This document shows, piece by piece, positions 20,045-30,024 of a DNA stretch of 64,000 nt (position 1 is the stretch's first letter; every line of letters begins with the position of its first letter). The notes under the pieces are model-generated. The model had not been told where the DNA came from. It ran no database searches and worked only from the letters and a program-made list of their open reading frames with translations. Origin of the DNA: CAXKXX01 sp964059975. Lineage in GTDB: Bacteria > Pseudomonadota > Gammaproteobacteria > Enterobacterales > Enterobacteriaceae. Location of the stretch: contig CAXKXX010000003.1 of assembly GCA_964059975.1 (NCBI GenBank), positions 122,611 through 186,610 on the forward strand. The letters are read 5' to 3'. The position numbers were made by a program, and so were the translations under genes.

Positions 20045-20482
20045 GTGAAACCCGCCGCTCGCCGCCGAGCTCGCGAGTGCGCCGTTCAGGCACTCTACTC
20101 CTGGCAATTATCCAAAAATGACATATTAGACGTTGAGCATCAGTTTCTAATGGATCTAGAGACTAACGGCGTTGATATTATCTACTTTCGCACGCTGATT
20201 TCCGGCGTGGCCACACACGCAGGTGTTCTTGATACGCTCATGGCCCCATACTTGTCGAGGCATCTTGATGACTTAGGTCAAGTAGAGCGCGCGATTTTAC
20301 GTATTGCACTCTTTGAATTTAAAATGCGCGAAGATATTCCGTATAAAGTAGTCATCAATGAAGCGATAGAGTTAGCAAAAACTTTTGGTGCCGAGGATAG
20401 CCACAAATTTGTAAATGGTGTATTAGATAAAGTAGCGCTTACTTTTCGAAAGAACAATAAAAAAATTAATATCGATCTTTAA
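20045..20482 (+). CDS. nusB: Transcription antitermination factor NusB
   Basis: NusB binds boxA RNA with NusE (S10) and supports antitermination on rRNA operons. The all-helical protein starts KPAARRRARECAVQALYSWQ, nearly identical to E. coli, and contains YKVVINEAIELAKTFGAEDS in the C-terminal part. The start is a GTG with AAGGGA upstream. At 145 residues it is six longer than E. coli NusB (139), with a basic Lys/Asn tail that may be a stop-codon extension. Confidence 0.96.
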   Translation: MKPAARRRARECAVQALYSWQLSKNDILDVEHQFLMDLETNGVDIIYFRTLISGVATHAGVLDTLMAPYLSRHLDDLGQVERAILRIALFEFKMREDIPYKVVINEAIELAKTFGAEDSHKFVNGVLDKVALTFRKNNKKINIDL

Positions 20483-20506
20483 CTTCTGCTACTGGAGCAT
20501 CGACTC

Positions 20507-21505
20507 ATGTCATGCGGCGAATTCGATTTGATTACTCGCTACTTTAACCGATTTAAATATTCTAGAAAAGACGTACAGCTAGGAATCGGAGATGACTGCG
20601 CTCTTCTCTCATTAGAAGAGAAACATCTCTTAGCTGTTAGTACCGACACCCTGGTTTCTGGAATTCATTTTCTACCGGATATTGATCCAGTCGATCTGAG
20701 CCATAAGGCACTAGCGGTTAACTTAAGTGATCTAGCAGCGATGGGGGCAGATCCAGCATGGCTTTCATTAGCACTCACGTTACCTACAGTAGACGAATCT
20801 TGGGTTCATGCATTCAGTGAAAGCCTGCTCGAACAGCTTAATTATTACGATATGCAGCTGATTGGAGGTGATCTCACACGTGGTCCGATGAGCATAACAC
20901 TAACTATACAAGGCTTAATCCCGGAAGATCGGGCTCTAGTGCGCAGTGGCGCCGGCATCGACGACCTCATCTATATTACTGGCTCACTAGGCGATAGTGC
21001 TGCTGGCCTAGCGATTATTCAGGGGCGACTGCAAGTTGAAAATATTAGAGCCCGTGATTATTTAGTTAAGCGTCATCTCCGTCCGCAGCCTCGTATAGGA
21101 GAAGGAAAGCTATTACGCGACCTAGCAAGCTCAGCGATCGATATCTCCGATGGTTTCATCTCTGATCTAAAACACGTCCTTAGATCTAGCAGATGTGGTG
21201 CACATATCAGCTTAGATAAATTACCTCTATCGAAGGTTCTAAGCGATCACGTGGATAACGAACGTGCATTATACTGGGCACTAGCGGGTGGAGAAGATTA
21301 CGAACTATGCTTTACTATTCCGAAGATTAGCCGCGGTAGGCTCGAGGAGGCTCTGAGCCACCAGATCGGAACGGCCTACACTTGCGTAGGTCAGACTTGT
21401 CCTTTATCGGAGAGTATAACGTTTTATCACTATAATAAAATAGTTCAATTAAATCAAGAAGGCTTTGACCACTTCAGAGCGTTTCAGGATAAGTTTTATG
21501 AATGA
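20507..21505 (+). CDS. thiL: Thiamine-monophosphate kinase ThiL
   Basis: ThiL phosphorylates thiamine monophosphate to the cofactor thiamine diphosphate. The 332-residue protein follows E. coli ThiL through the metal and nucleotide motifs GIGDDCALL, STDTLVSGIHF, LSDLAAMGADPAW, IGGDLTRGP and AIDISDGFISDL. Its stop codon overlaps the start of pgpA (ATGAATGA), so the two are probably translationally coupled. Dxs in the same window needs thiamine diphosphate. No other thiamine gene is present in the window. Confidence 0.95.
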   Translation: MSCGEFDLITRYFNRFKYSRKDVQLGIGDDCALLSLEEKHLLAVSTDTLVSGIHFLPDIDPVDLSHKALAVNLSDLAAMGADPAWLSLALTLPTVDESWVHAFSESLLEQLNYYDMQLIGGDLTRGPMSITLTIQGLIPEDRALVRSGAGIDDLIYITGSLGDSAAGLAIIQGRLQVENIRARDYLVKRHLRPQPRIGEGKLLRDLASSAIDISDGFISDLKHVLRSSRCGAHISLDKLPLSKVLSDHVDNERALYWALAGGEDYELCFTIPKISRGRLEEALSHQIGTAYTCVGQTCPLSESITFYHYNKIVQLNQEGFDHFRAFQDKFYE

Positions 21506-21986
21506 CGCTAAGCGCCACTTGCGAATGAGTAATCTTTGTCACCTGATGGCCACCGGCTTCGGTATCGGCTTGTCGCCGATCATGCCGGGGACTATAGGAT
21601 CGTTTTCAGCGATCGTCTTCTGGCTACTGTTACCTCCAGTAATATGGGTTCATAATTTGATACTAGTGATGCTTAGTATCTGTTTTGGAGTGTATTTTTG
21701 CCATAAGACCGAAAAAGATATGCAAGTACACGATCACGAAAGTATAGTTTTGGATGAGTTTGTTGGTATGTGGATTGCTCTAATGAGCCTCCCAGTTAAT
21801 AATTTAGAATGGGTAGTCGTCAGTTTTATCATTTTTCGGCTCTTAGATATAGAAAAGCCCTGGCCTATACATTGGCTCGATCGTAACATGAAGGGTGGTT
21901 TAGGAATCATGATAGATGATATCGTAGCAGGGATAGTGTCAGCCACCATTATCTTTTTGATGGGTCGCTATTATTATCGAGCATGA
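21498..21986 (+). CDS. pgpA: Phosphatidylglycerophosphatase A
   Basis: PgpA removes the phosphate from phosphatidylglycerophosphate to give phosphatidylglycerol at the inner membrane. From the ATG at 21498 it has 162 residues, with family blocks GIGLSPIMPGTIGS, DHESIVLDEFVGMW and RLLDIEKPWPIHWLDR, and GGLGIMIDDIVAGI near the C-terminus. Several hydrophobic segments are visible. The start overlaps the thiL stop. It ends 32 bp before the end of the convergent dxs; yajO, which lies between them in E. coli, has been removed cleanly. Confidence 0.93.
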   Translation: MNDAKRHLRMSNLCHLMATGFGIGLSPIMPGTIGSFSAIVFWLLLPPVIWVHNLILVMLSICFGVYFCHKTEKDMQVHDHESIVLDEFVGMWIALMSLPVNNLEWVVVSFIIFRLLDIEKPWPIHWLDRNMKGGLGIMIDDIVAGIVSATIIFLMGRYYYRA

Positions 21987-22018
21987 GGGCACGTATGGCG
22001 TATAATCACTAGAGGGTT

Positions 22019-23884
22019 CTAACGAGCCAGCCAACTTTCCATCTGGCGCTGGATACCAGAGGCATCCAGCGCCAGATCAGCACGTAACTCCTCCTGACCA
22101 CCTTGTGGAACGAAAATATCGGGAAGACCGATATTTAAAACGGGAACTGGTCTCCGGCTAGCCATGAGCAATTCGTTAACCCCGCTTCCGGCTCCACCTA
22201 AAATTGCATTTTCTTCTAGTGTTACTAGAACTTCGTGAGTAGCGGCCATTTCTAAAACTAGCTTTCGATCTAATGGCTTGACAAAACGCATGTCTACTAG
22301 TGTCGTATCAAGCGCCTCTGCTGCCTGAGCGGCAGCAGGCAGCAGAGTACCGAAATTAAGTATGGCAATCTTTTTCCCGGATCGTCGTATCTTTCCCTTA
22401 CCAATAGGCAAAAGACTAAGTAAGTCAAGTGTTACCCCGGTTCCGTTACCTCGTGGGTAACGAACCGCCGTTGGGCCAGAATTATAGTGGTAGCCGGTGT
22501 ATAGCATCTGTCGACACTCGTTCTCATCGCTCGGAGTCATGATAACCATGGTTGGGATACAACGCAGGAACGATAGATCAAATGCGCCTTGGTGAGTCTG
22601 TCCATCCGCACCGACGATACCACCTCGATCGATGGCAAACATTACCGGGAGTTGCTGAATTGCTACATCATGAATGAGTTGATCGTAGGCACGCTGTAAG
22701 AAGGTAGAGTAGATTGCCACGATTGGCTTGTAGCCGCCTAAAGCTAGCCCGGCGGCAAAAGTTACTGCATGCTGTTCGGCGATCGCTACGTCGAAATACT
22801 GACTCGGGTAGTCACGAGAGAATTGAACCATACCTGAACCCTCTCGCATCGCTGGGGTGATAGCCATTAGCGTATCGTCTTTAGCAGCCGTTTCACACAA
22901 CCAGTCACCAAAAATTTTTGAATAGCTAGGCGCACTGCCAACTTTAGTCGGCAGTGCGCCGCTAGCCGGATCAAACTTTGGTACAGCGTGGAAGCTGATT
23001 GGATCTTCCTCGGCTGGAGCATATCCTCGGCCCTTTTTTGTCATTATGTGTAATAGCTGGGGGCCCTTCAGATTGCGCATACTTTTCAATGTAACGATTA
23101 GGTTTTTAACATCATGTCCATCAATTGGACCAATATAATTAAAGCCTAGCTCTTTGAAAAGCCTACCAGGGACGGCCATGTCTTTTAGGTGTTTTTCAGT
23201 ATGCTTTAGCAGTGCCTTAACTGGGGGTAAACTGAATAGAACTTTTTTACCCTGCTCGCGTAGCCTGGTATAGAGTTTTCCGGAGAGTAACTGTGCTAGG
23301 TAATTATTGAGTGCGCCGACATTCTCCGAAATTGACATTTCGTTATCATTTAATACGATTAAGATGTCTGGATTAATATCTCCAGCATGATTCATCGCCT
23401 CAAACGCCATGCCGGCAGTAATAGCGCCATCTCCAATTACACATAAAGTACGTCGACCTAGTCCCTCGCGCTGCGCTGCTATTGCTATACCAAGTCCAGC
23501 ACCAATTGAAGTTGAGGAATGGCCGACTGAGAGCACATCATATTCGCTTTCGGCGCGCCAAGGGAAGGGATGCAAACCGTTTTTTTGACGAATAGTAGCG
23601 ATGCGGTCACGTCGACCTGTTAAAATTTTATGCGGATATGCTTGATGTCCGACGTCCCAAAGTAAACGATCGAAGGGTGTATGGTAGACATAATGTAAAG
23701 CTACGGTGAGTTCTATAGCCCCTAGTCCCGAAGCAAAATGACCGCTAGATCGGCTGACACTATCTAGTAAATATTTCCGTAGTTCATCGCATAATCTTGG
23801 AAGGCACTCCTGAGGTATCGAGCGGAGTTCCCTGGGATTCTCTGCTAGCGCTAAGATTGGATATTTAGCTATATCAAAACTCAT
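22019..23884 (-). CDS. dxs: 1-deoxy-D-xylulose-5-phosphate synthase Dxs
   Basis: Dxs condenses pyruvate and glyceraldehyde 3-phosphate using thiamine diphosphate, the first step of the MEP isoprenoid pathway. The thiamine-binding motif (GDGAITAGMAFEAMNHAG to NDN), the catalytic Glu region DVAIAEQHAVTFAAGLA, and the invariant blocks DRGGIVGADGQTHQGAFD and TPSDENECRQMLYTGYHY are all intact. Starting at 23884 (MSFDIAKYP) gives 621 residues against 620 in E. coli; an in-frame ATG at 23917 would add eleven and neither has a clear Shine-Dalgarno. ispA lies upstream on the same strand, so both early isoprenoid genes may be co-transcribed. Confidence 0.96.
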   Translation of the reverse strand: MSFDIAKYPILALAENPRELRSIPQECLPRLCDELRKYLLDSVSRSSGHFASGLGAIELTVALHYVYHTPFDRLLWDVGHQAYPHKILTGRRDRIATIRQKNGLHPFPWRAESEYDVLSVGHSSTSIGAGLGIAIAAQREGLGRRTLCVIGDGAITAGMAFEAMNHAGDINPDILIVLNDNEMSISENVGALNNYLAQLLSGKLYTRLREQGKKVLFSLPPVKALLKHTEKHLKDMAVPGRLFKELGFNYIGPIDGHDVKNLIVTLKSMRNLKGPQLLHIMTKKGRGYAPAEEDPISFHAVPKFDPASGALPTKVGSAPSYSKIFGDWLCETAAKDDTLMAITPAMREGSGMVQFSRDYPSQYFDVAIAEQHAVTFAAGLALGGYKPIVAIYSTFLQRAYDQLIHDVAIQQLPVMFAIDRGGIVGADGQTHQGAFDLSFLRCIPTMVIMTPSDENECRQMLYTGYHYNSGPTAVRYPRGNGTGVTLDLLSLLPIGKGKIRRSGKKIAILNFGTLLPAAAQAAEALDTTLVDMRFVKPLDRKLVLEMAATHEVLVTLEENAILGGAGSGVNELLMASRRPVPVLNIGLPDIFVPQGGQEELRADLALDASGIQRQMESWLAR

Positions 23885-24103
23885 TTGATGCTCGCATAAA
23901 AGGAGTGTATCTTTCATCTTTTAAGTTAAGGCAACCTTACCCTCGATTATATAACCCTCTGGGTTTTTCTATCTTATGATAAGTGCTTTCAGAATCTTTT
24001 AGATGTAGCCTTGGCCTAATTAGAAAGGCGACCTCGGTAGCTAGATTGGTACTGAGTAGACTGCTAACTACAGATTAAGATGTATTTAGTATAAAGTCAC
24101 ACA

Positions 24104-25000
24104 TTAATTGTCGCGCTTAATAATAAATCTAGCTAATGCTCGCAATAACGCGGTGTCGTAACATTGCTCCGATAAATCATTTAGTGCAGACAATGCTTCA
24201 CGATAGAGTTCTTGGGTCTTAGTTTTAGCATTTTCGAGCCCCATTAAAGAGGGATAAGTACTCTTACACTGTTTCTGGTCCACTCCTTGTCGTTTACCTG
24301 TTTTTTCGGTTTTACCGATAACATCTAAAATATCGTCTTGCACTTGAAATGCGAGGCCAATGATAGTCGCATAACGGTCAAGTAATGGTAAGACGGCTCG
24401 TCCGGAACCACCTGCAGAAATAGCTCCAAGACGAATTGCTGCACGGATTAGGGCGCCGGTTTTATAGCTATGGATTTTCTCCAGATCCATTAAATCAATT
24501 TTCTTACCTTCAGATTTTAGATCCATTGATTGACCAAAGCACATGCCAGACGCTCCGCTAGAAGCAGCTAATTCAGATACCATGGCTAATCGATCGCTCA
24601 GCGTTACACCAAGCATTTCGGAATCAGCTAAGATAGAAAAGGCTAAAGATTGTAGTGCATCTCCGGCAAGAATAGCATTAGCTTCTCCAAATTTAATATG
24701 GCAGGTTAGTTGACCACGTCGCAGATCATCGTTGTCCATCGCCGGCAGATCGTCGTGGATTAAAGAGTACGCATGAATGCACTCGACTGCAGCGGCAGGT
24801 GCATCGAGGCTATTTAGTGAAATACCAAACATCTGACCGGTAATGTAAACTAAGGCGGGGCGCAAGCGCTTCCCTCCCAGGAGTATGCTATGACGAATAG
24901 AGGCGACCAAATCTCCATCATTAAATGGTAACGATGCGATAAAATTTAGCAATATACGATCGGATCTGTGGCGAAATTTCCGAAGCTGATCAGAAAGCAT
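24104..25000 (-). CDS. ispA: Farnesyl diphosphate synthase IspA
   Basis: IspA joins isopentenyl and allylic diphosphates to make farnesyl diphosphate, precursor of undecaprenyl carrier and quinone tails. The first Asp-rich motif is HDDLPAMDNDDLRRG and the second is QVQDDILDVIG; GGKRLRP and CIHAYSLIH are also present. From the ATG at 25000 it has 298 residues (E. coli 299) and the N-termini align. An in-frame ATG at 25039 would add 13 residues with no counterpart; neither start has a strong ribosome-binding site. xseB, normally overlapping its 5' end, is gone. Confidence 0.94.
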   Translation of the reverse strand: MLSDQLRKFRHRSDRILLNFIASLPFNDGDLVASIRHSILLGGKRLRPALVYITGQMFGISLNSLDAPAAAVECIHAYSLIHDDLPAMDNDDLRRGQLTCHIKFGEANAILAGDALQSLAFSILADSEMLGVTLSDRLAMVSELAASSGASGMCFGQSMDLKSEGKKIDLMDLEKIHSYKTGALIRAAIRLGAISAGGSGRAVLPLLDRYATIIGLAFQVQDDILDVIGKTEKTGKRQGVDQKQCKSTYPSLMGLENAKTKTQELYREALSALNDLSEQCYDTALLRALARFIIKRDN

Positions 25001-25076
25001 AGCAGATTTACTGTTTTCATATTTACTAACTTTAGACATTTAAATCGCTTGGCCATCCTGATGAGTAGAGAGGAAT

Positions 25077-25102
25077 GTAGTCCCTCGTAGCCGAGGGACT
25101 AC
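25077..25102. other. Perfect 11-bp GC-rich hairpin upstream of ispA
   Basis: GTAGTCCCTCG, loop TAGC, CGAGGGACTAC forms a perfect stem with a four-base loop, 38 bp before the furthest possible ispA start. It stands out from the AT-rich surroundings. No T-tract follows immediately on either strand, so it is not a standard terminator. It might be a leader element for ispA-dxs, a remnant terminator or a protein site. Confidence 0.6.
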
Positions 25103-28100
25103 TACTAATTATAATTTTCACCCATCAATATTTTAAGTATTAGATTATTCTGAATTTGATGCCTTTAATTGAAGGGGGAGCGACTTTTGGTATTGTACTT
25201 TATATAAGAAGCAAATGTTAGAGGTGTCACAATATTTTCCGGCTTATGAAGGGTCCTAAAAGGTGAATATTGTGCTTTTTATCAGATAATTTTGTGTGAA
25301 TTTTTAGTGTAATTTTTACATTATTATGTGAATTAGGAAATTAAAGATTATACTAGAAAGACTTTATTAAAAATAGTGAGGTATGCGTATAGAAATTTAT
25401 TCAAATGCTAACGATGTAATTTTTAAAAAAATTTTTTCTAATAAATAAAATTTTAAATCACCTTTAATTATATTATGATCGTAAATTATTTAAATAAGAT
25501 ATTCGTATACTTAAGATTCAGTAGGATTTTTTCAAAAAACAATAGGGGCATTCTAAATAATCAATAAAAACTCTTAAAATGGTCGATCATTTAATAGCCT
25601 GTTATCGGAATTAAATTAAAAATTTAATCAGTATTAAAAACACGTGTATAATTTTTAGGACTAAAATACGCATTCCCCATATTTACTATACTATACTGAT
25701 AGTAAAATATCATATCTGTAGTCATTTTCATAATATACTTTATATATACATTATCTCTTTACTAAAAAATTAGAAAGTAAATGCTCTTCTCTCGTATGTA
25801 CGTCTATATTTCTTAATCGATATAGTACTATTAAAATTTATAATCACGAGGTAATTTTATGAAAAAGATCGGGCAAAGATCAATCACTTATTCTACTATC
25901 GCATTCATGCACATATCTCCATTTTTAATCTAAACAGAATGGGTGATCTAGATAAAGAAAATAGACACAATCCGACGGTGTATTTATCTACTAGATCTCG
26001 TAAAGTAGATTTTTATAGCATTTATTTTAAACCATTAGTGGGCTAGAAATATTCTAGAGCGCCTGAGATCGCACGATAGGTTTTTTTAAAATATGTGATA
26101 AAACGTGCTGACTCAAAGATTTCTAAGACTCATAATTACAAGGGCTTCTTATGACCAGTGCAGTTCATTGAGCCCGGGATTACTAATAATGTAGTGCTAG
26201 AACACACTGATAAATTACAAGATTTTTGAATTATCTGGCTATAGCTGACCCCGTCCTACGCGCTGACTTAAGCGATCAGCAAGTAGGGCGAGCTACTGAG
26301 ACTCGCATAGATTGAATTTCAATTTTTAACTACGACATCAGTAAACAATTAAATCATGCTAAATAGGTGTACGAATACACTTAAAGCACTATCCTGACGT
26401 TATGAAAACTGCCCCGTAAGTACTCGCTCTTAATCCACCCAACCAAAATTCATGGTCATAAAAGTATGGATGCATAATTTATTTCCCTTAAAAGATGTTC
26501 TTAACCATTTTAATGCCTTAATTTTAGCTATTAAAAATCGTTAACCAGTAGTCTAGGAAGTTGCATTCTGTGGGGGACTAGAATTTGCTACGCTGCATGT
26601 TGTATTTATTTGTCACTTCCTAAAAGGAAGCTCTCAGATTTATAACTTGGATTCTAGTGCGGTCTGTTTACCTCCTCATTAGATGAGGGAATCGGACACA
26701 TCCGTATGCGCCAAACCCCTCCTGATTCACTTTACTCTAAAACTTCCTTTTAAGTCATACCGGAGGATCATATCTTCAATCGAAAAAATAGATTGGGGTG
26801 CGCAAAATAACAAAACCTGTGCGTCAGAAATAATTTTATACAATAATGCCATATAAATACGACCTGATAGAGCAATTTATTATAGTGTAAAATAGCTATC
26901 AATAGATCCGCGAGGGTCCCTTAAAATTTTTTGTATAGCGTGATAACATAAATTACTATGCAAAAATTCGCTTTTGTACTAGCACATGAATCTTAGTAAA
27001 TTTTTCGCCCCTATCAAATTATAAAGCTTAAATTAAAAGTGCTAATTACTATTACGGAGGTGGTTACTTTATCTATATAAATCCTCGAAAATATTAATGT
27101 GCAATCTATTGATAATAGCACTATTGCTCCCGGTTTCCACGATTATATTAGGTAGTTAATACACTGATTACACAGTTTACTGATAGGTTAATCTAGGTTT
27201 TCGATCTGGTATTTTTACCATGAATGATATGATTAAAATCATAATGTAGTATTACAGTTACATGGCTACTAAGCTGCTACATCTCTAGTAATATCAAGCC
27301 AATGTATAAGTCAGAAACTGATGAGATGAAATACAGCCAAACATTTAACTTTAATTATTTTATTTAAATAAGTAATTATCTTTCTGATATAAGATCGACG
27401 TTCTTATTTAAGAACATTAAGCATTATCGTAATGCTTACAAAGAAATATCTATAGAAAGAGTTGATGACTATTCAAAAAATACTTAGAAAATATTTAAAG
27501 ATTATCTTAGTTGATGTACGTTACTTGTCATTATAAAACCATAGAAATAATATAGAGTTTTCCTAAAAATTTAATTTTGTTTTATTACTGAGACTAGGAG
27601 AGGAGAGCTGAAAAATTATCAATATTTTCTAGATTTTGTGGAAAGCGTCAGTATATTCTAGATTTTATATAAGTAATAACTTTTAAATTATTACCGGTTG
27701 AAACGAAGCCTAAAATGCAAAGACAAAAAATATCGATCGCTCTTAATTCTCTTAAGATTGCGCAGATTTTTAGTACTTAGTGATCTGATTAATAGCAAAA
27801 GAATTTAACCATATTATATTAATTTTTAATATGAACTAGATTAAAGGCGCATAGAGGGTGCTTCGCAGATCCTAATATTTAATCTACTGACTCATAATAA
27901 TCGTCTTAAAGAGTATAAAAGCATTAAGTTACATGTCACTTCTACCAGAACATTGCTTAGTATACTGAAGTTGTATTCAAATTTCTTGATGAATGGGATG
28001 CAAGTGCCGTACGTGTGCAACAAGTAGCGCCTAAGATATATAGATTCCAGGAAGACATACTTAGCTGTAATTTCATTTTTAGAAAAATAAATTTTCCTAT

Positions 28101-28338
28101 GGTCAGTTATACTATTTTGCTAAAGTTAGGCCACTTTTTACTCATTACTGCGGGGTGAATCAGAGGATATGCGCAGATTGTTAACTATATTAGTCTATCA
28201 TTATTGATTCGGTCCTGAACCGAAAAATCCGCTAAAAATCTACGCAGCTTCATAATTATCAGCACAGCATCAGGAGTATTGCTTACTTCCTGCTACTCCC
28301 CACCACCCAGTCCCACAATGACGTTTTAGGAATACCGG
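25103..28338. other. 3.2-kb gene-free AT-rich spacer
   Basis: No frame here is long enough or similar enough to any family to be called. It separates the ispA-dxs end of one E. coli block from the yqjA end of another, so it holds a rearrangement point and probably fully eroded genes. No tRNA, insertion sequence or repeat array was noticed. Confidence 0.6.
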
Positions 28339-29022
28339 ATGGACATTATTAAAGAACTGTTACATGCCTTATGGCAGCAGGATTTTGATACGCTGGGGAA
28401 TTCTTCACTAGTGTGGGCGCTCTATGCTCTATTATTTATGATCTTATTTTTAGAAAATGGTTTACTGCCCGCCGCTTTCTTACCAGGTGATAGTCTTCTA
28501 ATTTTTGTTGGTGTTTTGATCGCTAAAGGCATCATGAATCTTCCTCTGACTATTTTAATTTTAAGCGTAGCAGCCAGCTTGGGGTGTTGGATGAGTTACA
28601 TACAGGGTAGATGGCTCGGAAATACTCGTATAGTACAGGGCTGGTTGTCATATTTGCCAATTCATTATCACCAACAGGCATATCAACTATTTCACCGCTA
28701 TGGTCTTTCCGCCTTAATAGTGGGGCGCTTCTTAGCATTTATCCGTACACTACTACCTACTATTGCCGGTCTATCTGGACTAAGTAGCAGGCGCTTCCAA
28801 TTTTTTAATTGGATGAGCGGAGTGCTATGGGTGATGATTCTGACTGCATTCGGTTTTATATTAGGTAGAACTTCGGTGTTTCTAAAATATGAAACTCAAT
28901 TAATGTTTGTTCTAATGCTCTTACCGTTGTTCTTCGTAGTAATTGGATTAGCTGGATCTCTTATTTTTCTATGGCGCAAAAAACGCGTAGGAGGCGGGCA
29001 TCCGCCAGGCGCGGGGAGATGA
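28339..29022 (+). CDS. yqjA: DedA-family membrane protein YqjA
   Basis: YqjA belongs to the DedA/VTT family of inner-membrane proteins, which support membrane homeostasis; E. coli YqjA affects osmotic and alkaline tolerance and proton-motive force, and DedA proteins have been linked to lipid-carrier recycling. The 227-residue protein is highly similar to E. coli YqjA, with FLENGLLPAAFLPGDSLL, YIQGRWLGNTR, GLSALIVGRFLAFIRTLLPT and AGLSGLSSRRFQFFNWMSG. Several hydrophobic segments are visible. The C-terminal Gly/His/Pro-rich tail differs from E. coli. mzrA, which follows in E. coli, is not present. Confidence 0.94.
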   Translation: MDIIKELLHALWQQDFDTLGNSSLVWALYALLFMILFLENGLLPAAFLPGDSLLIFVGVLIAKGIMNLPLTILILSVAASLGCWMSYIQGRWLGNTRIVQGWLSYLPIHYHQQAYQLFHRYGLSALIVGRFLAFIRTLLPTIAGLSGLSSRRFQFFNWMSGVLWVMILTAFGFILGRTSVFLKYETQLMFVLMLLPLFFVVIGLAGSLIFLWRKKRVGGGHPPGAGR

Positions 29023-29613
29023 TAGGCTGCTATTATGTTCGCATGTGGAGGACCGTAAATTTTTAAGGGAGCTCCTCTGGAGCTTTCGAAAAATAGTATG
29101 CCTCCTCCTGATAATATTGCTCTAATGATCTTTCAATGAAAAAAGGGGTTCAAATTAAAATACTACACTATAAAGTGGTAGTTTTATAGTACTTCTCAGT
29201 AAAGTTACTCTCAATGACATAAAGTTCTAAAATAAATATGGGGAGTAATATATAAAACGTACTCTCTCTAGTAGGAATGTGCTCTATTTTAAAAAATCGA
29301 TTCCATAATAAGTAGTATAAAAAATAATGAACAACTTAAATGAAAGCGTTCACAAAGCGTTCACCATGGGACGAACCTATAGATTAAGGTGTCGTGTCTA
29401 AGATAAATGCAATATTAGTTAAACATAAATTGTGGGATGCGGATCATCGACGAGATCTTTCGGTCAGGGGCGGCGGAGTAGATTCTGATATCAAAGTACG
29501 CACATTTTATAAAATCTATGTTTTATTTCGGATAAAATGCAGAGGATCAGTTTTGAAGCGCAAGATTTGTGGTTAGAAAATCGTGAATAAAAATTTTTTA
29601 AATTTATTTTTTT
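29023..29613. other. 591-bp spacer between yqjA and rnpB
   Basis: I see no gene. A 60-codon plus-strand frame at 29394-29576 has no recognisable content. An A/T-rich stretch (29585-29613) lies directly beyond the 3' end of rnpB, and no clear terminator hairpin was found in it. Confidence 0.55.
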
Positions 29614-29993
29614 GAAGGAGTTGACCGATAAGCCGGGTTTTGTCTTGGACAGCCATTCCTCTAGGCCAGAAATCGCTTACTGGCTCAAGCAGCCTACCCG
29701 GATTCGGTACGGGCCGTACCACGCGAATCCCTATTTGGCCTTGCTCCGGGTGGAGTTTACCGTGCCACGTACTGTTACCAATCGTGCGGTGCGCTCTTAC
29801 CGCGCCTTTTCACCCTGACCTGATCTCGGTCTTCTGAGCCATCGGCGGTTTACTTTCTGTTGCACTGGTCGTAGACTTGCGCCTCCCAGGCGTTACCTGG
29901 CACCCTGCCCTTTGGAGCCCGGACTTTCCTCCCCCTTCATCTTACGTCCCGTGGATACGGAGGCGATAAGGCGGCGACTGTCTAGTCAACTCC
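29614..29993 (-). ncRNA. rnpB: RNase P RNA
   Basis: This is the catalytic RNA of RNase P, which trims tRNA 5' ends. On the minus strand, conserved blocks appear in the right order: GAGGAAAGTCCGGGCTCC (P4 region), GGTGCCAGGTAACGCCTGG, CAGAAAGTAAACCGCCGATG, GGTAAGAGCGCACCG, the GTGGTACGGCCCG region holding the tRNA 3'-end-binding GGU, and AACCCGGCTTATCGG. The length of about 380 nt equals E. coli M1 RNA. A stem near the 3' end reads GGATTCG/CGAATCC where E. coli has GGGTTCA/TGAACCC, a compensatory change that supports a working RNA. It begins about 31 bp after rsmI on the same strand, so promoter space is very limited and co-transcription or a promoter overlapping the rsmI end is likely. Confidence 0.96.
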
Positions 29994-30024
29994 ATATTTT
30001 ATGGTACTAGATTTTTTTAATAGG

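Noticed and set aside
29394..29576. 60-codon frame between yqjA and rnpB
   Set aside because: No similarity to MzrA or any known protein; a GTG start without convincing context.
29612..29837. Two overlapping plus-strand frames of about 65 codons
   Set aside because: They run antisense across the RNase P RNA gene; the open frames result from the structured GC-rich RNA sequence.
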